Origin: Phytoamicus setariae
GTDB lineage: Bacteria; Pseudomonadota; Alphaproteobacteria; Rhizobiales; Rhizobiaceae
Length of the DNA stretch: 64,000 nt
Reading direction: 5' to 3'
NCBI RefSeq assembly: GCF_016722925.1
Contig: NZ_JAEQNC010000002.1
Coordinates: 434,001 to 498,000, forward strand
Part shown: in pieces, positions 1 to 8,867 of the stretch
How positions within the stretch are numbered: position 1 is the stretch's first letter
Layout of the letters: the number at the start of each line of letters is the position of its first letter
Made by a program: the position numbers and the translations under genes
The notes under the pieces: generated by a model
The model's input: the letters and a program-made list of their open reading frames with translations, nothing else
What the model was told of the DNA's origin: nothing
Database searches by the model: none

Positions 1-76
1 GCGCGCTAAAACAGTTTAAATTACAACTTCAATTTTCAATTACTGAGTTCCAATGCAGGTTCGGAGGCTTGACGTT

Positions 77-146
77 GCCCCGGACAGCCATCAATCTCGC
101 CGTGGTTCGAGGAATCCGGGGCATCTGACAAGGGGAGTCGTCAGAT
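77..146 (+). promoter_or_regulatory. Two adjacent stem-loops upstream of hppA
   Basis: Two perfect inverted repeats abut one another ahead of the chosen hppA start. Arms 77-84 (GCCCCGGA) and 115-122 (TCCGGGGC) enclose a 30-nt loop; arms 123-129 (ATCTGAC) and 140-146 (GTCAGAT) enclose a 10-nt loop containing AAGGGGAG, a Shine-Dalgarno-like sequence. About 56 nt separate the second stem from the hppA ATG. An RNA leader with regulatory function is inference, and I do not recognise a named riboswitch. The stretch could instead be coding if translation began at 53, but that N-terminus is arginine-rich and unlike the family. Confidence 0.4.
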
Positions 147-202
147 ATTTCGTGCGAAACCGGCGGGTGGCTCATCCGCTGTCAAATTGGAGGAATTTGG
201 GA

Positions 203-2335
203 ATGAGCATAATGTTTGGCGTCATAGTGTGTGGACTGTTGTCCATTGCCTATGCGATCTGGGCGACTCAGTCGGTACTTGCTGCCGACCAGGGCAATGC
301 CCGCATGCAGGAAATTGCTTCCTATATCCGTGAAGGGGCGCAAGCTTATCTGGCGCGCCAGTATACCACGATCGGTATCGTCGGCGTCGTTGTTTTCATC
401 CTTGCCTTTGTTCTGCTATCCGCTTCGGCGGCCTTCGGTTTTCTCATCGGTGCAGTGCTTTCCGGAGTTGCCGGATTCATCGGCATGCATGTTTCGGTAC
501 GCGCGAATGTGCGTACGGCCCAGGCGGCATCCAGGAGCCTCGCGGCCGGTCTGGACATCGCCTTCAAGTCCGGCGCAATCACCGGCATGCTGGTGGCCGG
601 CCTGGCGCTGCTCGGCGTCTCGGTCTATTTCTGGTTCCTAACTGATGTCATGGGCATGGAGCGCGGCGGCCGCGAAGTCATCGACTCGCTCGTTTCCCTC
701 GGTTTCGGCGCCTCGCTCATTTCGATTTTCGCCCGTCTCGGCGGTGGTATCTTCACCAAGGGCGCTGACGTCGGCGGCGATCTCGTCGGCAAGGTCGAAG
801 CCGGAATTCCCGAGGACGACCCGCGCAACCCGGCAACGATTGCAGACAATGTCGGCGATAACGTTGGCGATTGCGCCGGCATGGCCGCGGATCTTTTCGA
901 GACCTATGCGGTGACCGTGGTGGCAACCATGGTGCTTGCCTCGATTTTCTTTGCGGGCACGCCGGTGCTAGACAGCGCCATGCTCTATCCGCTGGCAATC
1001 TGCGGCGGCTCGATAATCACCTCGATCATCGGCACTTTCTTCGTCAAGCTCGGCCCATCCAACAACATCATGGGTGCGCTTTATCGGGGACTGATCGTCA
1101 CCGGCGTGCTCTCCATCGGCGCAATCGCTGCGGCGACGTCGGTAACGGTAGGCTGGGGCCCGATTGGCAAGGAAGGCGCCAGCATCACCGGGGCACACCT
1201 GTTCATCTGCGCACTCGTTGGCCTGCTGGTGACCGCGTTGATTGTGGTGATCACCGAATACTATACCGGCACCAACAAGCGGCCGGTCAATTCGATTGCC
1301 CAGGCATCGGTTACCGGTCACGGCACCAACGTCATCCAGGGACTTGCGGTCTCGCTCGAATCCACGGCGTTGCCGGCAATCGTCATCGTTGGCGGCATCA
1401 TTGCAACCTATCAGCTCGCAGGTCTCTTCGGAACGGCGATTGCTGTGACCGCCATGCTCGGCCTGGCGGGCATGATCGTGGCTCTCGATGCTTTCGGACC
1501 TGTAACTGACAATGCCGGCGGTATCGCCGAAATGTCGCATCTGCCACCGGAAGTCCGCAAGGTTACCGATGCGCTCGACGCGGTCGGGAATACCACGAAG
1601 GCCGTCACCAAGGGGTATGCCATCGGTTCGGCTGGTCTGGGTGCGCTGGTTCTGTTTGCTGCCTACTCCAACGACTTGCAGCATTTCGTCACCAACAGCG
1701 CGCAGTATCCATACTTCGCGGATGTCGGCACGATCTCCTTCGATCTTTCCAACCCCTATGTGGTGGCGGGGCTGATCTTTGGGGGGCTTATTCCCTACCT
1801 GTTCGGCGGGATTGCCATGACTGCCGTTGGCCGTGCCGCCGGCTCCATCGTCGAGGAAGTGCGCAAGCAGTTTCGCGAAAAGCCGGGCATTATGGCTGGC
1901 ACGGAACGGCCAGATTACGGTCGCGCCGTGGATATCCTGACCAAGGCAGCCATCCGCGAGATGATTATTCCGTCGCTTCTGCCGGTGCTCGCGCCGCTCG
2001 TCGTCTATTTCGGCGTGCTGCTCATCTCGGGTTCCAAGGCATCGGCCTTTGCGGCACTCGGCGCATCGCTGCTCGGCGTGATCGTCAACGGATTGTTCGT
2101 CGCGATCTCGATGACATCGGGCGGCGGCGCTTGGGACAATGCCAAGAAATCGTTCGAGGACGGTTTTGTTGACAAGGACGGTGTCCGCCATTTGAAGGGG
2201 TCGGACGCTCACAAGGCATCGGTCACTGGCGACACGGTCGGCGATCCCTACAAGGATACAGCAGGCCCGGCGGTCAACCCGGCGATCAAGATCACCAACA
2301 TTGTGGCCCTGCTGCTGCTGGCCGTTCTGTCCTGA
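203..2335 (+). CDS. hppA: K+-independent membrane-bound proton-translocating pyrophosphatase
   Basis: Inner-membrane pump that couples hydrolysis of pyrophosphate to outward proton movement. The 710-residue length and about 15 hydrophobic segments fit the family. The signature [19 protein letters not shown] and the later SFEDG and [18 protein letters not shown] blocks supply the Mg-PPi-binding acidic residues. Lys466, in the context NTTKAVTKG, is the residue that marks potassium-independent enzymes (Ala in K+-dependent ones). The frame is open from 53, but the ATG at 203 has GGAGG about 8 nt upstream and begins with the first transmembrane helix as in other rhizobial proteins. An intrinsic terminator follows directly. 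Confidence 0.96.
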   Translation: MSIMFGVIVCGLLSIAYAIWATQSVLAADQGNARMQEIASYIREGAQAYLARQYTTIGIVGVVVFILAFVLLSASAAFGFLIGAVLSGVAGFIGMHVSVRANVRTAQAASRSLAAGLDIAFKSGAITGMLVAGLALLGVSVYFWFLTDVMGMERGGREVIDSLVSLGFGASLISIFARLGGGIFTKGADVGGDLVGKVEAGIPEDDPRNPATIADNVGDNVGDCAGMAADLFETYAVTVVATMVLASIFFAGTPVLDSAMLYPLAICGGSIITSIIGTFFVKLGPSNNIMGALYRGLIVTGVLSIGAIAAATSVTVGWGPIGKEGASITGAHLFICALVGLLVTALIVVITEYYTGTNKRPVNSIAQASVTGHGTNVIQGLAVSLESTALPAIVIVGGIIATYQLAGLFGTAIAVTAMLGLAGMIVALDAFGPVTDNAGGIAEMSHLPPEVRKVTDALDAVGNTTKAVTKGYAIGSAGLGALVLFAAYSNDLQHFVTNSAQYPYFADVGTISFDLSNPYVVAGLIFGGLIPYLFGGIAMTAVGRAAGSIVEEVRKQFREKPGIMAGTERPDYGRAVDILTKAAIREMIIPSLLPVLAPLVVYFGVLLISGSKASAFAALGASLLGVIVNGLFVAISMTSGGGAWDNAKKSFEDGFVDKDGVRHLKGSDAHKASVTGDTVGDPYKDTAGPAVNPAIKITNIVALLLLAVLS

Positions 2336-2360
2336 TCGTTCGGCGATGCCGGATATAATA

Positions 2361-2389
2361 AAGGCGGGGCCCATGGCCCCGCCTTTTTC
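2361..2389. terminator. Intrinsic terminator between hppA and bamE
   Basis: GC-rich inverted repeat GGCGGGGC / GCCCCGCC with a 5-nt loop, followed by T5 on the plus strand. It lies between the convergent hppA and bamE genes. A-rich sequence on its left side could let it act on minus-strand transcripts too, but the T run is better for hppA. Confidence 0.85.
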
Positions 2390-2407
2390 CATTGGTACAT
2401 TGCGCGA

Positions 2408-2920
2408 TTAGTATCTGCGGTTCTGGTTGGACCCGAGCAACTGCTGTGCCGCCGCAGCCGGATTGACGCCGCCCTTGAGCAGTCGCATGATGAAGCTCAG
2501 TTCGGTGCCGCCGGTCGGTGTCGTGCGCGAGATCATGTCGACAACGCGTCCGTCCTGAAGGGCGTAGTTTGCCAGGCGATCGACTTCGCCGTCTTTGTTG
2601 AAATAGACGGCAAGGATGTTCTGCTCGACAAGCGTTGGCTTCATGAAAGCCACTGCACGCTTGCGTGTCTGCGAAATGTAATAGAACACCTCTGTATCGA
2701 AGGTTGCCGTCGCGGACGGTGAACCCAGCGACATGAGGACCTGCTCGCGGCTGGAGCCGACGGGCGCCAGAGCCAGCGTCTGCTTGTCGATGACATAGCC
2801 ATTGTGAATCACTTCACTGGTCGAGCATCCCGAAATGACTGCGGTGCCCATCAATACAGCCAGGAAAACGCCGTGCGCGCGTTTGGCACGTGGTTGCTGA
2901 AACTCAATTCTCAACGACAT
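2408..2920 (-). CDS. bamE: Outer-membrane assembly lipoprotein BamE (SmpA/OmlA family)
   Basis: Small lipoprotein of the BAM complex, which inserts beta-barrel proteins in the outer membrane. The 170-residue protein has a signal peptide with a lipobox ending VISGC (Cys32) and then an SmpA/OmlA domain of about 80 residues (SREQVLMSLGSPS, FYYISQT, AVYFNKDGEVDRLANY). The C-terminal tail rich in Ala and Gln is common in alphaproteobacterial members. It is divergent from the plsX operon, as in other rhizobia, and convergent with hppA. The family call rests on these motifs and on the neighbourhood. Confidence 0.92.
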   Translation of the reverse strand: MSLRIEFQQPRAKRAHGVFLAVLMGTAVISGCSTSEVIHNGYVIDKQTLALAPVGSSREQVLMSLGSPSATATFDTEVFYYISQTRKRAVAFMKPTLVEQNILAVYFNKDGEVDRLANYALQDGRVVDMISRTTPTGGTELSFIMRLLKGGVNPAAAAQQLLGSNQNRRY

Positions 2921-3116
2921 CTCCCAAGTTTATGACCAGATCGATCATCACCCGCCGATATTTCATACTGACCAGATTGGCGAGGGACCGGTTCGCATCC
3001 CAATTGTGCCAATGCCATTGCTTTTCATGCGTGCTTGGGTAAACCAGCTTGCAGCAGGATGCAACACGGCGCTTGGCCTTGGCTCCAATTTCACTAAGGC
3101 AAATCAGGGCAATTTG

Positions 3117-3668
3117 ATGATATTTCGCTTCTTCCGGAAAAATAAGGTCAGCACTGAGACAATCGAGCGTCAGTACGCTGTTTTGACAGCTGCGGCGCGC
3201 CAGAAGGGTTTCTATAGCGTTGCCGATGTGCCGGATACCGTCATTGGTCGTTTCGAGATGTTGAGCATCATGCTCATTCTCTATTTTCGCCGCACCGCGG
3301 GGGCAGGAGCTCTTGCCAAGGAAATAGCGCAGGAGGTGGTCGATGCCTTTTTCGAAGACCTCGATCACTCGTTTCGCGAACTCGGCATCGGCGATCAGGG
3401 CGTCCCAAAGCGAATGAAAAAGTTCGCCTCGATGTTCTACGGACGGGTGGACTCTTACGGAAAATGCCTTGATTCCGGAGATGTGGACGCATTGGTGATA
3501 GCACTCAAACGCAATATCCACCCGGAAAACAACGATCCGGCGCTATCCATGAACGTGCTCGCGCACTATATGATGGACGCAGAACGCCAGCTGAAGCTTT
3601 TGTCCGACGACATCTTGGATCGCGGAGAAGCAACGTTGATGACGATGAATGAAGGAGACGGCCGATGA
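3117..3668 (+). CDS. Ubiquinol-cytochrome c chaperone (CBP3-like) family protein
   Basis: The 183-residue protein belongs to the alphaproteobacterial family related to mitochondrial CBP3, an assembly factor for cytochrome bc1. Recognisable segments are the helical core GFYSVADVPDTVIGRFE, the stretch LAKEIAQEVVDAFFEDLDHSFRE and the KRMKKFASMFYGR block. No signal peptide; probably cytoplasmic or peripheral on the inner membrane. The frame is open from 3006, but the ATG at 3117 starts with the family-typical MIFRFFRK. Its stop overlaps the next ATG by 4 nt (ATGA), so the two genes are probably translationally coupled. A direct role in bc1 assembly in bacteria is inferred from homology. Confidence 0.85.
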   Translation: MIFRFFRKNKVSTETIERQYAVLTAAARQKGFYSVADVPDTVIGRFEMLSIMLILYFRRTAGAGALAKEIAQEVVDAFFEDLDHSFRELGIGDQGVPKRMKKFASMFYGRVDSYGKCLDSGDVDALVIALKRNIHPENNDPALSMNVLAHYMMDAERQLKLLSDDILDRGEATLMTMNEGDGR

Positions 3669-4225
3669 GTCGCGCGCCGCAGGACAAGCCGGCATTTACC
3701 TATATGGTCAAGGTCGGTCACGTGTCCCACAATCCCCTGGAAGTCCATGTGGAGGCAGACGAGCGCGAGCGCGTGGCGTTGGCCAAGCTTTGGAATGTGG
3801 TCAGCGTTGAAGCGCTTTCGGCAGATCTGAAGATCCGCCGCTGGAAAAAGGATGGTGTCAAGGTATTTGGCGAGATCAGAGGCCGCCTGACGCAGACTTG
3901 TATTGTTACTCTCGAGCCGGTGCAATCCGAGATCGACGAGGAAATCGACCAGATCTTCGTTCCAGAAGGCTCGGCGCTTGCGCGCATCGCTGCCAACGAC
4001 CATGGCGAAATGATTGTCGATCCGGATGGCCCGGACCTGCCCGAGCAGTTCGAGGGGGACGCGATCGATGTGGGTGCGTTTGTGGCGGAATATGCGGCCA
4101 TGGGCATCGATCCCTATCCGCGCAAAAGCGGAGCAGAATTCTCCGGTCATGTTGAAAGCACGGCCGAGACTGACAAGAAACCATCGCCATTTGCGGTTCT
4201 CAAGAACCTGAAAGTCGAAAAGTAG
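3665..4225 (+). CDS. DUF177/YceD family protein
   Basis: This 186-residue protein is the YceD-like (DUF177) family member that in many bacteria sits just before rpmF-plsX; here rpmF is absent and plsX follows directly. In plants and bacteria DUF177 proteins have been tied to 23S rRNA metabolism. Visible family features are the [18 protein letters not shown] strand region, the central [19 protein letters not shown] block and the acidic stretch near residues 120-140, ending in a short tail PFAVLKNLK that recurs in the family. It overlaps the CBP3-like gene by 4 nt. No catalytic residues can be named. Confidence 0.85.
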   Translation: MSRAPQDKPAFTYMVKVGHVSHNPLEVHVEADERERVALAKLWNVVSVEALSADLKIRRWKKDGVKVFGEIRGRLTQTCIVTLEPVQSEIDEEIDQIFVPEGSALARIAANDHGEMIVDPDGPDLPEQFEGDAIDVGAFVAEYAAMGIDPYPRKSGAEFSGHVESTAETDKKPSPFAVLKNLKVEK

Positions 4226-4316
4226 GCGGAGCCTTCGCCATAAATTTGTTGTAAGTGACGTTATAAAGCCTATTTTTGTCCCGTTGGGGCGACAATTTAG
4301 CGAGGAACGGGAAAGC

Positions 4317-5378
4317 GTGATCAGAATAGCGATTGATGCAATGGGCGGTGACTTCGGGCCGGAAGTTACCCTTGATGGGGCCGCAAGGGCTCTTGAAAGG
4401 CAGCCCGACATCCAGTTCATTATATTTGGGCTTGAAGATCAGTGCCTTCCGATCCTCGAAAAGTATCCGAAGCTGAAGGCAAAAACGACTTTTCATCATT
4501 GCGAAGTTGCCATCCGGATGGATGAAAAGCCCAGCCAGGCGCTTCGCCGCGGCCGCTATGCCTCATCGATGTGGAAGTCCATCGAAGCCGTAAAGCTGAA
4601 GGAAGCTGATGTTGCGGTTTCCGCCGGCAACACCGGTGCTTTGATGGCGATGTCGAAATTCTGTCTGCGGACGATGGCCAATGTCGAACGTCCCGCCATT
4701 GCCGGTATCTGGCCTACCTTGCGCGGCGAAAGCATCGTGCTCGACGTCGGCGCGACGATCGGGGCCGATTCCCAGCAACTGCTGGACTATGCATTGATGG
4801 GTGGCGCCATGGCGCGGGCACTGTTCGAGGTGCGCCGTCCGACCGTTGGCCTGCTGAATGTCGGCGTCGAGGAGATCAAGGGCCAGGAAGAGGTCAAGGA
4901 AGCCGGGCGTCTGCTGCGCGAGGCCAATATCGACACGATCGAATATTTTGGTTTCGTCGAAGGCGACGATATCGGCAAGGGTACTGTCGACGTCGTCGTG
5001 ACCGAAGGTTTCACCGGCAACATCGCGCTCAAGGCAGCCGAGGGAACCGCGCGGCAGATCGCCGACTTCCTTCGTGCGTCCATTTCCCGCACCTGGGTCG
5101 CCAAGCTCGGCTATCTCCTGGCGAAAAGCGCTTTCGACCGCGTGCGCGAAAAGATGGATCCCCGCAAGGTTAATGGTGGGGTCTTTCTCGGTTTGAATGG
5201 TATTGTCATAAAAAGTCATGGCGGAACGGACGGCGAGGGCTATGCGGCAGCCATCAAGGTCGGCTATGAGATGGTCCGCAACGGTCTGTTCGAGAAAATT
5301 GAAGCCGACCTGAAAAAATACCATACTCTGCGCGTTCCGCCTTCGGGTGCGCAGGAGGAAACGGCACAGGAAATATAA
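4317..5378 (+). CDS. plsX: Phosphate acyltransferase PlsX
   Basis: Peripheral membrane enzyme that converts acyl-ACP to acyl-phosphate, the donor for PlsY in phospholipid synthesis. The 353-residue protein starts with the family hallmark [14 protein letters not shown]; later hallmarks are [29 protein letters not shown] and [17 protein letters not shown]. The GTG at 4317 is chosen because it sits directly before the hallmark and has GAGGA about 10 nt upstream; an in-frame ATG at 4284 would add 11 unrelated residues. fabH follows after 2 nt, forming the usual plsX-fabH unit. Confidence 0.96.
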   Translation: MIRIAIDAMGGDFGPEVTLDGAARALERQPDIQFIIFGLEDQCLPILEKYPKLKAKTTFHHCEVAIRMDEKPSQALRRGRYASSMWKSIEAVKLKEADVAVSAGNTGALMAMSKFCLRTMANVERPAIAGIWPTLRGESIVLDVGATIGADSQQLLDYALMGGAMARALFEVRRPTVGLLNVGVEEIKGQEEVKEAGRLLREANIDTIEYFGFVEGDDIGKGTVDVVVTEGFTGNIALKAAEGTARQIADFLRASISRTWVAKLGYLLAKSAFDRVREKMDPRKVNGGVFLGLNGIVIKSHGGTDGEGYAAAIKVGYEMVRNGLFEKIEADLKKYHTLRVPPSGAQEETAQEI

Positions 5379-5380
5379 GC

Positions 5381-6352
5381 ATGATCCGATCGATCGTACG
5401 CGGTTTTGGCGCATCGCTGCCAAAGCGGGTAGTCACCAATCGCGAGATGGAATCGCTGGTGGACACCACGGATGAATGGATTGTGCAGCGCACAGGCATT
5501 CGTCAGCGCTACATCGCGGGTGAGGGCGAGACGACCGCTTCGCTCGGCGAGGCAGCAGCACGCGCCGCGCTCGATAATGCGCAATTGACACCCGCAGACA
5601 TCGATCTCATCATCCTTGCGACATCGACCCCAGACAATACCTTTCCGGCCACGTCTGTCGATATCCAGCGGCGTCTCGGAATTCATCATGGCGCGGCGTT
5701 CGATATCCAGGCGGTATGCACCGGCTTCGTCTATGCCATGGCCACGGCGGATCTCTATATCCGCGGAGGTATGGCCAAGCGCGCGCTCGTCATCGGCGCC
5801 GAGACCTTCTCGCGCATCCTAGACTGGAACGACAGGACAACGTGCGTGTTGTTCGGCGACGGCGCGGGCGCGGTGGTGCTGGAAGCGGCCGAGGGAGAAG
5901 GAGCAACCTCCGACCGCGGAATCCTGACGGCACATCTGCGTTCCGATGGCGCCCACAAGGACAAGCTGTACGTGGATGGCGGACCGTCCAGTACTGGCAC
6001 TGTCGGTCATCTCAAAATGGAAGGCCGCGAAGTCTTCAAGCATGCGGTTGGCATGATCACCGATGTCATCGTCGCAGCATTCGATGCTGCAAAGATCTCG
6101 ATCGAGGATATAGACTGGCTGGTGCCCCACCAAGCGAACATCCGGATCATAGAAGGATCGGCAAAAAAGCTGCATATACCTATGGAAAAGGTCGTCGTGA
6201 CAGTAGACCAGCATGGTAATACTTCGGCCGCCTCGATTCCACTCGCTTTGGCGACGGCAGCTGCCGATGGACGTATCAAGAAAGGCGATCTCGTTCTACT
6301 TGAGGCGATGGGCGGGGGCTTTACCTGGGGATCCGTGCTACTGCGCTGGTAA
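5381..6352 (+). CDS. fabH: Beta-ketoacyl-ACP synthase III (FabH)
   Basis: Starts fatty-acid synthesis by condensing acetyl-CoA with malonyl-ACP. The 323-residue thiolase-fold protein shows the catalytic triad Cys113 (AVCTGF), His250 (LVPHQAN) and Asn280 ([10 protein letters not shown]), and the C-terminal GGGFTWGS loop. [13 protein letters not shown] near residues 31-43 is typical. It begins 2 nt after plsX and is followed by ihfA after 113 nt. All key residues are present. Confidence 0.97.
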   Translation: MIRSIVRGFGASLPKRVVTNREMESLVDTTDEWIVQRTGIRQRYIAGEGETTASLGEAAARAALDNAQLTPADIDLIILATSTPDNTFPATSVDIQRRLGIHHGAAFDIQAVCTGFVYAMATADLYIRGGMAKRALVIGAETFSRILDWNDRTTCVLFGDGAGAVVLEAAEGEGATSDRGILTAHLRSDGAHKDKLYVDGGPSSTGTVGHLKMEGREVFKHAVGMITDVIVAAFDAAKISIEDIDWLVPHQANIRIIEGSAKKLHIPMEKVVVTVDQHGNTSAASIPLALATAAADGRIKKGDLVLLEAMGGGFTWGSVLLRW

Positions 6353-6465
6353 TACACACAAAAAAGGTATGCAGGGTCCATTGCACGGCGCTTGACCACA
6401 GCGTGCAACAACAATAGTCTCCCCAACTATCCACTTAAGATCAGAGACATAAAAAGCGGGGGATC

Positions 6466-6789
6466 ATGAGCGGCAAAACTGTTACGAGGGCGGATCTGGC
6501 TGAATCCGTTTTTCGCAAGGTAGGACTTTCCAGAACAGAATCCGCCCAATTGGTCGAAACCGTCATTGACGAAATCTGCAACGCCATCGTTCGGGGCGAG
6601 AGCGTAAAGCTTTCTTCTTTCGCCACGTTTCAGGTCCGTTCGAAGAACGAGCGGATCGGTCGCAATCCGAAGACCGGCGAAGAAGTGCCGATTTCTCCAC
6701 GTCGGGTAATGACCTTCAAGGCGTCCAATGTGTTGAAGAGCCGGATACTGAAGAGCCACCTCAGCCGCAAGGCGAAGGCAAAGAGCTGA
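6466..6789 (+). CDS. ihfA: Integration host factor subunit alpha
   Basis: DNA-bending protein of the HU/IHF family, 107 residues. The alpha subunit assignment rests on [18 protein letters not shown] at the N-terminus, the strand [24 protein letters not shown] with the intercalating Pro in the beta-arm, and [17 protein letters not shown] Shine-Dalgarno lies about 5 nt before the ATG. Placement after plsX-fabH and before a MerR gene is the standard alphaproteobacterial order. The basic tail SRKAKAKS is lineage-typical. Confidence 0.95.
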   Translation: MSGKTVTRADLAESVFRKVGLSRTESAQLVETVIDEICNAIVRGESVKLSSFATFQVRSKNERIGRNPKTGEEVPISPRRVMTFKASNVLKSRILKSHLSRKAKAKS

Positions 6790-6911
6790 CCGGAGTCCGG
6801 CGGGCGATTGCCGGAGCACGACGGCTGATCTAAGATCTGGCCATCGATAGCGATTCACGCGGCTCCCGCCGGGGCCGCAGGTATGTGGTCATCTCCGGAG
6901 TATTACGGTTC

Positions 6912-7451
6912 ATGGAAAAGAGTCCGGATGCATTTCGCACCATCAGCGAGGTTGCCGACGATCTAGATCTTCCGCAGCACGTGCTTCGATTCTGGGAAAC
7001 GCGTTTCCCGCAGATCAAGCCCCTCAAGCGGGGCGGGGGTCGCCGATACTACCGGCCCGACGATGTCGAGTTGCTCAAGGGCATCCGGCACCTGCTCTAT
7101 GATCACGGCTATACGATCAAGGGCGTGCAGAAACTCCTCAAGAACAATGGCAACAAGTTTGTTGCCGCTGCAGCTTCCGGCGATCTCGCGACCATGGAGG
7201 CACTTGCCGCCCAGAGCGAGGAGGAGGAAGAAGCACCCGTTCCCAAAATGATCATCCCCGAGGATGACCAGATTGTCGGTCGCCCGAAGGCACCGTCCAG
7301 TCGTCGGTTTTTCGGCCTGATCGGCAACGGCGAGGATGGCCATGAACTGGGTGCAGGTGGACAGCAAATCGGCAAGGAAGACCGTGCGCTGCTGCAGGAA
7401 GCCTTGTTTGACCTGCTCGAATGCAAGCGGCTGCTGGATCAGGTTCGCTAA
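6912..7451 (+). CDS. MerR family transcriptional regulator
   Basis: The 179-residue protein has an N-terminal MerR winged helix ([28 protein letters not shown], then [36 protein letters not shown]), residues about 7-80. It is followed by a low-complexity acidic linker ([10 protein letters not shown]) and a C-terminal helix ending in [10 protein letters not shown]. No metal-binding cysteines of the MerR/CueR type are seen, so the ligand is unknown. The GTG at 6885 is also in frame; the ATG at 6912 has CCGGAG upstream. Members of this family follow ihfA in most rhizobial genomes. Confidence 0.9.
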   Translation: MEKSPDAFRTISEVADDLDLPQHVLRFWETRFPQIKPLKRGGGRRYYRPDDVELLKGIRHLLYDHGYTIKGVQKLLKNNGNKFVAAAASGDLATMEALAAQSEEEEEAPVPKMIIPEDDQIVGRPKAPSSRRFFGLIGNGEDGHELGAGGQQIGKEDRALLQEALFDLLECKRLLDQVR

Positions 7452-7993
7452 AGCGAGCCAAGCCGGCACCATGCTGACGGAATCGTGCACCGAACGGGTT
7501 TAGCCTGCGGTCGAACGACAACGCTATTGTTGAACATTCTGGGAACCAAAAGCTTCGCGATCCGTTCGGGTATCGAAGTGAGGAAGCCGTCATGTGCAAG
7601 TCCGCATTCGTCACAGTCCGTTCAACTCACATTGATCGGAATGATTCGCCCGGTAGGCCATCGATTCATCGAAGCTATGAGAAGCGCGATGGCGGAAATG
7701 TAGGCCGCAAACGCTCCCTTTGGCGACGTCTGGTCGCAAAGGCAACCGAGACCGGACCCGGTAAGGACGACGACGGTCCAATCTCTCCTATTTATTATTG
7801 AACCCCGGATAATCGTTGGGAAATTTCCCGCCGGGCATAATGCTCGGGGGTGAGTCTTTTGCGCAACTCTGTCTCTTTATATGAGTAAATACTGATTAAG
7901 TATTCCTGGATGTTGGCGGCAAAGTCTTGCTCCTGGAACTTTTTTCACCTAGGCCTGTCGGGGTAGACAGGGGTCAACACGTAGGTGAAGCCA
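7452..7993. other. Gap of about 540 bp with one possible small ORF and short dyads
   Basis: No recognised gene. A 69-codon frame is listed separately. The right half is AT-richer and carries an inverted repeat AATACT-N5-AGTATT (7888-7904) and a small hairpin CCTGTC/GACAGG (7954-7971) in what would be the 5' untranslated region of the secreted protein gene at 7994. These could be operator or leader elements; nothing confirms it. Confidence 0.4.
7592..7801 (+). CDS. Possible small basic protein, unrecognised
   Basis: A 69-codon frame starting ATG with a reasonable AGTGAGGA about 8 nt upstream. The product is hydrophilic and basic, with a KRSLWRRLVAKATETGPGKDDD segment and a final PISPIYY. I do not recognise a family. 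It lies alone between the MerR gene and the secreted protein gene. It may be a chance frame in intergenic DNA; the Shine-Dalgarno and the clean charged C-terminal half are the only support. Confidence 0.3.
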   Translation: MCKSAFVTVRSTHIDRNDSPGRPSIHRSYEKRDGGNVGRKRSLWRRLVAKATETGPGKDDDGPISPIYY

Positions 7994-8311
7994 ATGAATA
8001 GAATTTCGATTTGCGCTGCGGCACTTTGTGCCTTGATGGGGGTGTCGTCGGCGATACCCACTCAGGCAATGCCGCTGCCAGCACCGACAATTAGCCGCAG
8101 CACCGATGTGCAGCAGGTGGCCAAGGTTGTCGTAAAATACGGCTATTATCGCGGCCATCGTGGTTACCGCTATGCCCGTCGCGGCTATCGCCGTCATGTC
8201 GACGGCTACTGGTATCCCTCGGTTGTTTTCGCTCCAGTAGTTGTCATCAAGCCTGCCCGGGCGTGGCGCTGGTGCGGCCCCAGGTATAACCGCTATCGCT
8301 GCTGGCGTTAA
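7994..8311 (+). CDS. Small secreted Gly/Tyr/Arg-rich protein, unknown function
   Basis: The 105-residue product has a cleavable signal peptide (ISICAAALCALMGVSSAIPTQA, cleavage near residue 22-25). A mature part follows with YYRGHRGYRYARRGYRRH and a C-terminal RWCGPRYNRYRCWR containing two Cys. Such short exported proteins rich in Tyr, Gly and Arg are common in rhizobia and are usually unnamed. The GTG at 7985 is in frame, but the ATG at 7994 has AGGTG at good spacing. An intrinsic terminator follows at 8336, so it is probably a single-gene unit. Role in the envelope is inference from the signal peptide. Confidence 0.75.
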   Translation: MNRISICAAALCALMGVSSAIPTQAMPLPAPTISRSTDVQQVAKVVVKYGYYRGHRGYRYARRGYRRHVDGYWYPSVVFAPVVVIKPARAWRWCGPRYNRYRCWR

Positions 8312-8335
8312 CGCCAACACTACCATCGAAGAACG

Positions 8336-8362
8336 ACCCGCCCTCGCTGGCGGGTTTTCTTT
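8336..8362 (+). terminator. Intrinsic terminator after small secreted protein gene
   Basis: Inverted repeat ACCCGCC / GGCGGGT with a 6-nt loop followed by TTTCTTTT. It lies 25 nt after the stop codon. Confidence 0.85.
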
Positions 8363-8530
8363 TGCCTTCGAGCAAGTGCCGCAAACGGCTGCCAAAAGTA
8401 GGTTCAACACCAAACGAAAAACGCAGGCGAGAGCTTTTGGAATCAGCAAGAAGGTGTCGGTGTGTTTGGGCTTGGAGGCGACTGACTATCTGGGGGATAG
8501 ACGCTGCGTCGCCGAGGCTAAAGATTTAAA

Positions 8531-8607
<77 letters not shown>

Positions 8608-8867
8608 ACCCTGCCCGAAGGCCCGCTCCGATTAGACTTTCCGGCATCCCGATGCAAGCGGAAATTTGGGTTGACCATAGGTTTGTCGATCAGGACGCTT
8701 CCTCGCATCGCAGTTGATTGTATTTGTCGCCGTGCTCGATTTAGGCGGGCAAGCCTCACTTAAGCTACGCAACCTATCACCCTTGCGAGCCGAATAGGCG
8801 CGACGTCACCGGATGTATCGCGCTTGGAGGGCCGGCGCGGTGCCGGCGATATGAAGGGATCATGACG

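Noticed and set aside
968-2392. 474-codon open frame on the minus strand across hppA
   Set aside because: It is the antisense of the pyrophosphatase gene, with a highly charged, His/Arg-rich product and no recognisable domain; long antisense frames are expected at this GC content.
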